This document shows positions 19,153-26,763 of a DNA stretch of 64,000 nucleotides, in pieces. Positions within the stretch are counted from its first letter, which is position 1. Each line of letters opens with the position of its first letter. Under the pieces are notes generated by a model that searched no databases, was not told the origin of the DNA, and saw only the letters and a program-made list of their open reading frames with translations. The stretch is taken from NCBI RefSeq assembly GCF_017976235.1, contig NZ_JACVHC010000006.1, forward strand, positions 372,001 through 436,000. Reading direction: 5' to 3'. The DNA is from Pseudomonas anatoliensis. GTDB lineage: Bacteria > Pseudomonadota > Gammaproteobacteria > Pseudomonadales > Pseudomonadaceae. The translations under genes and the position numbers were made by a program.

Positions 19153-22100
19153 ATGTTGATCCTGCGCGGCGCTCCTGCCCTTTCTGCCTTTCGCCACAGC
19201 AAACTCCTTGAGCAACTGAGCCAGAAGGTTCCGGCTGTCAGTGGCTTGTATGCTGAATTCGCTCACTTCGCCGAAGTTACCGGCGTCCTGACCGGCGATG
19301 AACAGCAGGTGCTTGCGCGCCTTCTGAAGTACGGTCCAAGTGTTCCGGTTCAAGAGCCGACCGGCCGTCTGTTCCTGGTGTTGCCGCGTTTTGGCACCAT
19401 CTCGCCATGGTCGAGCAAGGCCAGCGACATTGCCCGCAATTGCGGCCTGAGCAAGATCCAGCGTCTGGAGCGCGGCATCGCGTTCTACGTGGCCGGTCAG
19501 TTCAGCGACGCCCAAGCGCAGCAGATTGCTGATGTATTGCATGACCGCATGACGCAAATCGTCCTCGGCAACCTTGAGCAGGCCGCCGGTCTGTTCAGTC
19601 ACGCCGAGCCGAAGCCGCTGACGGCGATCGACATCCTCGGCGGCGGTCGCGCCGCGCTGGAAAAAGCCAACACCGAGCTGGGTCTGGCCTTGGCCGAAGA
19701 CGAGATCGACTACCTGGTCGACGCCTTCAACGGTCTCAAGCGCAACCCGCACGACATCGAACTGATGATGTTCGCCCAAGCCAACTCCGAGCACTGCCGT
19801 CACAAGATCTTCAACGCCAGTTGGGATATTGATGGTGAGAACCAGGAAAAAAGCCTGTTCGGCATGATCAAGAACACCTACGTGATGCACAGCGAAGGCG
19901 TTCTGTCGGCTTATAAGGACAACGCTTCAGTGATCGTCGGCAACGTTGCCGGCCGTTTCTTCCCGAATCCTGAAACCCGCCAGTACGGCGCGGTGCAGGA
20001 GCCGGTGCACATCCTGATGAAGGTTGAAACCCACAACCACCCGACCGCGATTGCCCCGTTCCCGGGCGCATCCACCGGTTCCGGTGGCGAGATCCGTGAC
20101 GAAGGCGCAACCGGTCGTGGCGCCAAGCCAAAGGCTGGCCTGACCGGTTTCACCGTATCCAACCTGCAGATCCCGGGCTTCGAACAGCCGTGGGAAGTGC
20201 CGTACGGCAAGCCTGAGCGCATCGTTACGGCGCTGGACATCATGATCGAAGGCCCGCTCGGCGGCGCCGCGTTCAACAACGAATTCGGTCGTCCGGCCCT
20301 GACCGGCTACTTCCGTACCTTCGAACAATCGATCACCACCCCGCACGGTGACGAAGTTCGCGGTTACCACAAGCCGATCATGCTGGCCGGTGGTATGGGT
20401 AACATTCGCGAAGAACACGTCAAGAAAGGCGAAATCGTCGTTGGCTCCAAGCTGATCGTGCTTGGCGGCCCGGCGATGTTGATCGGTCTGGGCGGCGGCG
20501 CGGCTTCCTCCATGGCCACCGGCACCAGCTCGGCGGATCTGGACTTCGCTTCGGTTCAGCGTGAAAACCCTGAAATGGAACGTCGCTGCCAGGAAGTCAT
20601 CGACCGTTGCTGGCAACTGGGTGACAAGAACCCGATCAGCTTCATCCACGACGTCGGCGCGGGCGGTCTGTCCAACGCCTTCCCGGAACTGGTCAACGAC
20701 GGCGAGCGCGGTGGTCGTTTCGAACTGCGCAACATTCCAAACGACGAGCCGGGCATGGCCCCGCACGAAATCTGGAGTAACGAATCCCAGGAACGTTACG
20801 TGCTGGCCGTTGGCCCTGAAGACTTCGCGCGCTTCCAGGCCATTTGTGAACGCGAGCGTTGCCCGTTTGCCGTCGTTGGTGAAGCCACCGCCGAGCCGCA
20901 ACTGACCGTGACCGATAGCCACTTCGGCAACAACCCGGTGGACATGCCACTGGAAGTGTTGCTGGGCAAGGCGCCGCGCATGCACCGTTCGGTTGTTCGT
21001 GAAGCCGAGCTGGGCGATGACTTCGATCCGTCGAATCTCGACATCAGCGAAAGCATCGAACGCGTTCTGCATCACCCGGCCGTGGCGAGCAAGAGCTTCC
21101 TGATCACCATCGGCGACCGCACCATCACCGGCCTCGTCGCCCGTGACCAAATGGTCGGCCCATGGCAGGTTCCGGTGGCCGACGTTGCCGTTACCGCCAC
21201 CAGTTTCGACGTTTACACCGGTGAAGCGATGGCGATGGGCGAGCGTACTCCGCTGGCTCTGCTGGACGCTCCGGCGTCGGGCCGCATGGCCATCGGCGAA
21301 ACCCTGACCAACATTGCCGCTTCGCGCATCAACAAGATTTCCGACATCAAACTGTCGGCGAACTGGATGTCCGCCGCCGGCCACCCGGGCGAAGACGCGC
21401 GTCTGTACGACACCGTGAAAGCGGTCGGTATGGAACTGTGCCCTGAGCTGGGCATCACCATTCCGGTGGGCAAGGACTCGATGTCCATGGCCACGCGCTG
21501 GAATGACAACGGTGAAGAAAAAACCGTGACCTCGCCGATGTCGTTGATCGTGACCGGTTTCGCGCCAGTGGCTGACATCCGTCAGACCCTGACTCCGGAA
21601 CTGCGCATGGACAAGGGCACCACCGACCTGATCCTGATCGACCTCGGTCGCGGTCAGAACCGCATGGGTGCTTCGATCCTTGCTCAGGTTCACGGCAAGC
21701 TCGGTTCGCAAGCGCCGGACGTCGATGATGCTGAAGATCTCAAAGCCTTCTTTGCCGTGATCCAGGGCCTCAACGCCGACGGTCACCTGCTGGCTTACCA
21801 CGACCGCTCCGACGGTGGTCTGCTGACCAGCGTCGTGGAAATGGCCTTCGCCGGTCATTGCGGTCTGAGCCTGAACCTCGACGGTCTGGCTGAAACGGCA
21901 GCCGACATCGCCGCGATCCTGTTCAACGAAGAACTGGGCGCCGTGATCCAGGTTCGTCAGGACGCCACGCCAGACATCCTCGCGCAGTTCAGCGCTGCCG
22001 GTCTGGGCGATTGCGTGTCGGTGATCGGTCAGCCAATCAACAACGGCCAGATCAACATCACCTTCAACGGTGACACCGTGTTCGAAGGCCAGCGTCGTTT

Positions 22101-23049
22101 GCTGCAGCGTACCTGGGCTGAGACCAGCTACCAGATCCAGCGTCTGCGCGACAACGCCGACTGCGCCGAACAAGAGTTCGACGTGCTGCTGGAAGAAGAC
22201 AACCCGGGCCTGAGCGTCAAGCTGAGCTACGACGTCAACCAGGACATCGCCGCGCCGTACATCAAGAAAGGCATCCGCCCACAGGTTGCCGTGCTGCGTG
22301 AGCAGGGCGTCAACGGTCAGGTAGAAATGGCCGCCGCGTTCGACCGCGCCGGTTTCAACGCGATCGACGTGCACATGAGCGACATTCTGGCCGGCCGTGT
22401 CGACCTGAACGAGTTCAAAGGTCTGGTGGCGTGCGGTGGTTTCTCCTACGGCGACGTACTCGGCGCCGGTGAGGGCTGGGCCAAGTCGGCACTGTTCAAC
22501 AGCCGCGCCCGCGACGCGTTCCAGGGTTTCTTCGAGCGTAACGACAGCTTCACCCTCGGCGTGTGCAACGGTTGCCAGATGATGTCCAACCTCCACGAGC
22601 TGATCCCGGGCAGCGAATTCTGGCCGCACTTCGTGCGCAATCGTTCCGAGCAGTTCGAAGCGCGTGTGGCAATGGTTCAGGTTCAGGAATCGAACTCGAT
22701 CTTCCTGCAGGGCATGGCCGGTTCGCGTATGCCGATCGCCATCGCTCATGGTGAAGGTCATGCCGAGTTCTCCAGCGAAGAAGCACTGCTGGAAGCGGAT
22801 CTGTCGGGTTGCGTGGCGATGCGCTTTGTCGACAACCATGGCAAGGTCACTGAGTCGTATCCGGCCAACCCGAACGGTTCGCCGCGCGGGATCACCGGTC
22901 TCACCAGCCGTGATGGCCGTGTGACGATCATGATGCCGCACCCGGAGCGTGTGTTCCGCGCCGTGCAGAACTCGTGGCGTTCGGAAGACTGGAACGAAGA
23001 CGCACCTTGGATGCGTATGTTCCGTAATGCTCGGGTCTGGGTAAACTAA
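19153..23049 (+). CDS. purL: Phosphoribosylformylglycinamidine synthase
   Basis: A 1298-residue single-chain enzyme of the large PurL type. It has an N-terminal PurS-like region, FGAM synthetase domains with ATP-binding motifs (HNHPTAIAPFPGASTGSGGE) and a C-terminal class I glutaminase. The glutaminase nucleophile is Cys1138 in GVCNGCQMM, with the His/Glu pair in MPHPERVF near the end. It converts FGAR to FGAM with glutamine and ATP in purine synthesis. Length and order are typical. Confidence 0.98.
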   Translation: MLILRGAPALSAFRHSKLLEQLSQKVPAVSGLYAEFAHFAEVTGVLTGDEQQVLARLLKYGPSVPVQEPTGRLFLVLPRFGTISPWSSKASDIARNCGLSKIQRLERGIAFYVAGQFSDAQAQQIADVLHDRMTQIVLGNLEQAAGLFSHAEPKPLTAIDILGGGRAALEKANTELGLALAEDEIDYLVDAFNGLKRNPHDIELMMFAQANSEHCRHKIFNASWDIDGENQEKSLFGMIKNTYVMHSEGVLSAYKDNASVIVGNVAGRFFPNPETRQYGAVQEPVHILMKVETHNHPTAIAPFPGASTGSGGEIRDEGATGRGAKPKAGLTGFTVSNLQIPGFEQPWEVPYGKPERIVTALDIMIEGPLGGAAFNNEFGRPALTGYFRTFEQSITTPHGDEVRGYHKPIMLAGGMGNIREEHVKKGEIVVGSKLIVLGGPAMLIGLGGGAASSMATGTSSADLDFASVQRENPEMERRCQEVIDRCWQLGDKNPISFIHDVGAGGLSNAFPELVNDGERGGRFELRNIPNDEPGMAPHEIWSNESQERYVLAVGPEDFARFQAICERERCPFAVVGEATAEPQLTVTDSHFGNNPVDMPLEVLLGKAPRMHRSVVREAELGDDFDPSNLDISESIERVLHHPAVASKSFLITIGDRTITGLVARDQMVGPWQVPVADVAVTATSFDVYTGEAMAMGERTPLALLDAPASGRMAIGETLTNIAASRINKISDIKLSANWMSAAGHPGEDARLYDTVKAVGMELCPELGITIPVGKDSMSMATRWNDNGEEKTVTSPMSLIVTGFAPVADIRQTLTPELRMDKGTTDLILIDLGRGQNRMGASILAQVHGKLGSQAPDVDDAEDLKAFFAVIQGLNADGHLLAYHDRSDGGLLTSVVEMAFAGHCGLSLNLDGLAETAADIAAILFNEELGAVIQVRQDATPDILAQFSAAGLGDCVSVIGQPINNGQINITFNGDTVFEGQRRLLQRTWAETSYQIQRLRDNADCAEQEFDVLLEEDNPGLSVKLSYDVNQDIAAPYIKKGIRPQVAVLREQGVNGQVEMAAAFDRAGFNAIDVHMSDILAGRVDLNEFKGLVACGGFSYGDVLGAGEGWAKSALFNSRARDAFQGFFERNDSFTLGVCNGCQMMSNLHELIPGSEFWPHFVRNRSEQFEARVAMVQVQESNSIFLQGMAGSRMPIAIAHGEGHAEFSSEEALLEADLSGCVAMRFVDNHGKVTESYPANPNGSPRGITGLTSRDGRVTIMMPHPERVFRAVQNSWRSEDWNEDAPWMRMFRNARVWVN

Positions 23050-23069
23050 AAGCGGGTGAACTAAGACCT

Positions 23070-23381
23070 GTGTACAAGCTCGCGTTTTTTGTTCCTGACA
23101 GTCATGTCGAGGTGGTCAAAGGGGCTGTGTTCGCTGCCGGTGGTGGGCGGATCGGTGACTATGACCACTGTGCGTGGCAGGTGCTTGGTTTGGGCCAGTT
23201 TCGACCTTTGGACGGGAGTCAGCCGTTCATTGGTGAGGCGGGGCAGGTTGAGCGGGTTGAGGAATGGAAGGTTGAGCTTGTTGTTGCGGATGAGTTGATT
23301 GTTGCTGTTGTGGCGGCTTTGAAGCTTAGTCATCCGTACGAGACGCCGGCTTATGAGGTGTGGCGGCTGGAAGATTTCTAA
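23070..23381 (+). CDS. YqfO/NIF3-like small protein
   Basis: A 103-residue protein starting with GTG, MYKLAFFVPDSHVEVVKGA, ending LSHPYETPAYEVWRLEDF. This matches the inserted alpha/beta (CutA-like, PII-fold) domain of Bacillus YqfO, often found as a stand-alone protein in pseudomonads and labelled NGG1p-interacting factor 3. The Pro-Tyr-Glu-Thr-Pro motif near the end is the most recognisable part. Its biochemical role is unknown. It follows purL by 20 bases and probably shares its transcript. Confidence 0.8.
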   Translation: MYKLAFFVPDSHVEVVKGAVFAAGGGRIGDYDHCAWQVLGLGQFRPLDGSQPFIGEAGQVERVEEWKVELVVADELIVAVVAALKLSHPYETPAYEVWRLEDF

Positions 23382-23403
23382 TCTTCCTTGCTGCTGAAAC
23401 AGG

Positions 23404-23438
23404 AAACCCGCAGATCAGTGATTGTCTGCGGGTTTTTT
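23404..23438 (+). terminator. Terminator after the YqfO-like gene
   Basis: AAACCCGCAGA pairs with GTCTGCGGGTTTTTT, a GC-rich stem with T tail, 23 bases after the stop codon. Confidence 0.9.
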
Positions 23439-23458
23439 GTTGCCTGCGATCTGCTTTT

Positions 23459-23487
23459 CTGTAGGAGTGAGCCTGCTCGCGATGGCG
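23459..23487 (+). repeat. REP unit, class B (single)
   Basis: TGTAGGAGTGAGCCTGCTCG followed by CGATGG matches the unit paired at 37142-37207. It is a lone copy. Confidence 0.75.
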
Positions 23488-23509
23488 CCCTGACAGGCGA
23501 CCATGCTCT

Positions 23510-23815
23510 GTCTGATTGAGAGAATATCCATTTCTTCGAGTGCTGCGGCTGGCGGTTTCGCCCTTACGGCGACTCACTTTTTTACAAGCGCCTAAAAAAG
23601 TAAGCAAAAAACGCTTGCCCCAACGTTCGGCCCGCTCGCTAAAGCTCGGGGTTCCTTCGCTCCGGTATCCATCCGGGCGCATCGTCTCCGGTTTGCTTCG
23701 CTGCACCTCCTCTCGATGTGTTTGGCTTCGCCAAACGGTCGCTGCGCTCCCACCCCCGGATGAATCCCTCCGCTCAGCCTGCCGACGGGGCGGGTGGATC
23801 AAGATCAAGAGCTGC
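23510..23815. repeat. Long (~300 bp) intergenic repeat-like block with many small hairpins
   Basis: This block carries GCGGCTGGCGGTTTCGCCC and a stretch around CACTTTTTTACAAGCGCC, which I remember as recurring in many pseudomonad intergenic regions. It contains small perfect hairpins such as GTTTGGCTTCGCCAAAC (about 23720-23736). ORFs across it have the look of repeat translations rather than proteins. It is not duplicated elsewhere in this window, so the claim that it is a repeat rests on memory. Confidence 0.5.
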
Positions 23816-23885
23816 AGCCGAGCTAACGCTCATCCTGTTGGTTGGTGAGGAGCAGGAGCGAGTAGGTGGCGCTGCTTTGCTTTTC

Positions 23886-23912
23886 TGTGGGAGCTGGCTT
23901 GCCAGCGATGGC
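23886..23912 (+). repeat. REP unit, class C (single)
   Basis: GTGGGAGCTGGCTTGCCAGC then GATGG, an imperfect palindrome also seen at 24847, 58870 and 59079. Confidence 0.75.
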
Positions 23913-23953
23913 GGCCTGACAGCCGACCAGTCTCTGAGGGTGTAGCTATCCCC

Positions 23954-24063
23954 TGTAGGAGCTGCCGAAGGCTGCGATCTTTTGATTTTGATTTTGATTT
24001 TGATTTTGATTTTGATGTTGAAACGTCAAAGTCAAAAGATCGCAGCCTTCGGCAGCTCCTACA
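23954..24063. repeat. REP inverted pair, class A, with (TTTGAT)6 microsatellite
   Basis: A class A pair with inner GATCTTTTGAT ends. In the spacer the hexamer TTTGAT repeats six times without error (23981-24016), apparently grown from the end of the left unit. Confidence 0.9.
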
Positions 24064-24185
24064 CGGGGTGTATTTCAATTCGGTATGTTTAGTTGTGTGT
24101 GGAACAGACAGAGGATTCCCACAAGGTTTTCAGGTTGTCCGTCGGACGTGCGGTCTCTAGGCTTGAGTTGTCACTGCCAATGCGG

Positions 24186-24412
24186 TGATCGGGCGTGAGA
24201 ACCCGGGTAAGTGTCATTCCAGCGCCAGTAGTCCCATAATTGCCGCCAGCTCATTCGCTGCTGCATTTTTATGGTGGCTATGTGCGGGCGGACTTCGGTC
24301 CGGCCGGAGGTTTGCTGGTCTTTGCCCGGTTTCTCACCCCGCACATAGCTGCCACCCAATTCGCCGCGTGAGAAACGGTATTTGGATGGCTCCAACCAGC
24401 AAGGACCGATCC
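24186..24412 (+). promoter_or_regulatory. Candidate structured RNA leader of the DUF6124 gene
   Basis: Several strong pairings exist: 24273-24288 (GGTGGCTATGTGCGGG) with 24338-24356; a five-pair stem closed by a UUCG tetraloop at 24289-24302; GTTTCTCAC at 24330-24338 can pair either with GCGTGAGAA near 24192 or with GTGAGAAAC at 24368-24376; and TTGCTGGT at 24312-24319 is complementary to ACCAGCAA at 24395-24402, which touches the ribosome site AAGGA (24401-24405). Competing pairings that reach the ribosome site suggest a regulatory leader. Seen in sequence; function is inferred. Confidence 0.5.
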
Positions 24413-24772
24413 ATGACTAAAATCGTCCCCGACCCACCCGAAACCAAAACCCCACTCGAAGAAGCCCTCCGCGCCGAGGAGCAGGCCCGAAACCGCGAAG
24501 CCATCAAGCGCGCCCTCGACTTCTACCTGTGCCCCGAACCCGCAAAACCCCGCCGACCGAGCACCATGTTTATGGTCTGCCCCCAGGCCGACACCGAAAG
24601 CCTGCTCGCTCACGCGGTCGAATCGTTGGCCAGCGCAAGCGCCGCCGCCAGCAACTTCGCCAATGAGCTAAGCGGTCTGCAGCGCAGCACGGCATTAGGC
24701 ATCCAGCAAATCGTCATGCTCGCCGAACTGGCAGTGAATAGGGCGCTGGATCGGGTCGACCCGCAAAACTGA
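24413..24772 (+). CDS. DUF6124 family protein
   Basis: A 119-residue protein, MTKIVPDPPETKTPLEEAL.., with the later segment MFMVCPQADTESLLAHAVES that I recognise from a family found in many copies in pseudomonads (named DUF6124 as I recall). The N-terminus is Pro/Glu-rich and probably unstructured; the C-terminal half is helical with alternating Ala and Leu. No function is known. ATG 24413 has AAGGA eight bases upstream; the longer in-frame extension runs back through the leader structure and is rejected. Confidence 0.75.
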   Translation: MTKIVPDPPETKTPLEEALRAEEQARNREAIKRALDFYLCPEPAKPRRPSTMFMVCPQADTESLLAHAVESLASASAAASNFANELSGLQRSTALGIQQIVMLAELAVNRALDRVDPQN

Positions 24773-24787
24773 CTACCGTGTCACCGT

Positions 24788-24875
24788 TCATCGCCAGCAG
24801 GCTGGCTCCACCGGGGCGTGCACGATCTTGAGAACACTGCACAACCTGTGGGAGCCTGGCTTGCCAGCGATGGCG
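24788..24875. repeat. Class C REP inverted pair
   Basis: A degenerate reverse unit at 24788-24811 (CATCGCCAGCAGGCTGGCTC) and a forward unit at 24847-24875 lie just after the DUF6124 stop. Confidence 0.65.
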
Positions 24876-24916
24876 GCTTGCCAAACGACTTGACTCTAGG
24901 GGTTGAGAGCATCCCT

Positions 24917-25008
24917 TGTAGGAGCTGCCGAAGGCTGCGATCTTTTGATCTTGCCTTTGACTGTCAAAAAACAAAGTCAAAAGATCGCAGCCTGCGGCAG
25001 CTTCTACA
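24917..25008. repeat. REP inverted pair, class A, between convergent genes
   Basis: TGTAGGAGCTGCCGAAGGCT at the left and GCCTGCGGCAGCTTCTACA at the right, one base changed from the usual end. It lies between DUF6124 and nagE, which converge. Confidence 0.9.
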
Positions 25009-25024
25009 TGGGTGAAATGGTAGG

Positions 25025-26740
25025 TCAGACCTTGGCGCCGACCTCGCTACGATCGACCAAAGCCTCAATCGCCCCACTCAAACTCGCCGCCTTATCCCCC
25101 ACCAGCAAATGCCAGACCCCACCTTCCAACTGGCTGACACCTTGGCAGCCCAATTCCTTCAACTGAGCCTCGGACAACGCCTTGCCATCCGCCAGCAACA
25201 GCCGAATCCGGCTCATGGCGATGCAATCCAGTTGCAGCACATTGCCGCCGCCACCCAGTGCATTCAGCCATTTCTGTGCCTCGGCGCCCGCGACCATCAG
25301 CGCTTTCGGCTCTTCGACAACGGCAACAGATTCGGCAATAACAGCACGCCCCAACGCCGGCATCGCCAGGCGAATTTCATCGGCAATGCTGTCGGCCAGC
25401 GGCCCGACCACTACCTGCAAACTCCCACCTTTACCCGGACGCACAACCGCCATTGCACCCAGTGCTTTCAGATCGGCATCCGAGGCCTTGTTGCGATCCA
25501 CCATCTCCAGCCGCAATCGCGTGGTGCAAGCGCCAACAGTCAGCAGGTTTTCAGCGCCGCCCAATGCTTTGATGTAGGCACTGGCGCGCTCGTTTTCAGT
25601 CAGTACGGCTTTCTCACTGACAGCGACATCTTCTCGGCCCGGCGTCTTCAGGTTGAATCGACGAATACAGAAATCAAACACGGCGTAATACACAACTGCA
25701 TAAGCCAGCCCGACCGGAACCACCAGCCAACCATTGGTGGACTTGCCCCAGCCCAGCACCATGTCAATAAAGCCGCCAGAGAACGTAAAGCCCAAATGAA
25801 TATTCAGCGCATTGGTGATCGCCATCGCCAGCCCGGTCAGCAGCGCGTGCAGCAGAAACAGCAGCGGCGCCAAAAACATGAAGGCGAATTCGATTGGCTC
25901 GGTCACCCCGGTCAGGAATGAAGTCAGCGCCATCGACAGGAAGATCCCGCCCATGACTTTGCGGCGTTCCGGCAAAGCATTGCGATACATCGCCAGGCAC
26001 GCGGCGGGCAGGCCGAAGATCATCATCGGGAACATGCCGGTCATGAACTGGCCGCCCTTCGGATCGCCGGCGAAATAGCGCGACAGGTCGCCGGTCACTA
26101 GTGCGCCAGTGGTCGGGTCGGTGAAGTTGCCGAAGACGAACCACGCCATGTTGTTGAGGATGTGGTGCAGGCCGGTGACGATCAGCAGGCGATTGAACAC
26201 GCCGAAGACAAACGCGCCGATGCTGCCGCTTTCCATCATCAGGGCGCCGAAAGCGTTGATGCCGTGCTGGATCGGCGGCCAGATGTAGCCGAACACCACG
26301 CCCAGGCCGACGGCCGCGAATCCGGTGACAATCGGCACGAATCGTCGGCCACCGAAGAACGCCAAATACTCCGGCAGCTTGATGTCCTTGAAGCGGTTGT
26401 ACAGTGCGCCGGCCATCAGGCCGCTGACGATCCCGGCGAGCATGCCCATGTTGATGCTCGCATCGAGCACTTTAAGGGTGGAGATCATCACCAGATAACC
26501 GATCACCCCGGCCAGGCCCGCGGTGCCGTTATTGTCCTTGGCGAAACCGACGGCGATGCCGATGGCGAAGATCATCGCCAGGTTGGCGAAGATCACCTGG
26601 CCGGCGTCGTGAATGATCGCGATGTTCAGCAGGTCGGTGTCACCCAGACGCAGCAGCAGGCCGGCGATGGGCAGGATCGCGATCGGCAGCATCAGTGCAC
26701 GCCCGAGGCGTTGCAGACCTTCGATGAAGAGTTGATACAT
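25025..26740 (-). CDS. nagE: PTS N-acetylglucosamine permease, EIICB
   Basis: A 571-residue permease. Residues 1 to ~370 form the EIIC membrane domain (MYQLFIEGLQRLGRALMLPI start, multiple helices). An EIIB domain follows with phospho-Cys405 in GACTTRLRL. A second EIIB-like domain fills the C-terminus, with Cys506 in a changed context, LDCIAMSRIRL. It takes up and phosphorylates GlcNAc using phosphate from NagF. ATG 26740 is preferred to the upstream start because MYQLF.. is the family opening. It is the last gene of the nag operon, 23 bases after nagF. Confidence 0.95.
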   Translation of the reverse strand: MYQLFIEGLQRLGRALMLPIAILPIAGLLLRLGDTDLLNIAIIHDAGQVIFANLAMIFAIGIAVGFAKDNNGTAGLAGVIGYLVMISTLKVLDASINMGMLAGIVSGLMAGALYNRFKDIKLPEYLAFFGGRRFVPIVTGFAAVGLGVVFGYIWPPIQHGINAFGALMMESGSIGAFVFGVFNRLLIVTGLHHILNNMAWFVFGNFTDPTTGALVTGDLSRYFAGDPKGGQFMTGMFPMMIFGLPAACLAMYRNALPERRKVMGGIFLSMALTSFLTGVTEPIEFAFMFLAPLLFLLHALLTGLAMAITNALNIHLGFTFSGGFIDMVLGWGKSTNGWLVVPVGLAYAVVYYAVFDFCIRRFNLKTPGREDVAVSEKAVLTENERASAYIKALGGAENLLTVGACTTRLRLEMVDRNKASDADLKALGAMAVVRPGKGGSLQVVVGPLADSIADEIRLAMPALGRAVIAESVAVVEEPKALMVAGAEAQKWLNALGGGGNVLQLDCIAMSRIRLLLADGKALSEAQLKELGCQGVSQLEGGVWHLLVGDKAASLSGAIEALVDRSEVGAKV

Positions 26741-26763
26741 GGCGGTTCTCCTTCTTGTTGTTA

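Noticed and set aside
19927..22941. A 1004-residue open frame opposite purL
   Set aside because: Same cause: codon-bias shadow of purL on the other strand.
23326..23808. A 160-residue frame across the intergenic repeat block
   Set aside because: The translation is low-complexity, arginine-rich and covers several hairpins; such frames are often mistaken for genes in pseudomonads.
23954..25008. A CRISPR-like array
   Set aside because: The repeats here are inverted pairs of several classes with unequal spacing, not evenly spaced direct repeats, and no cas gene is present.
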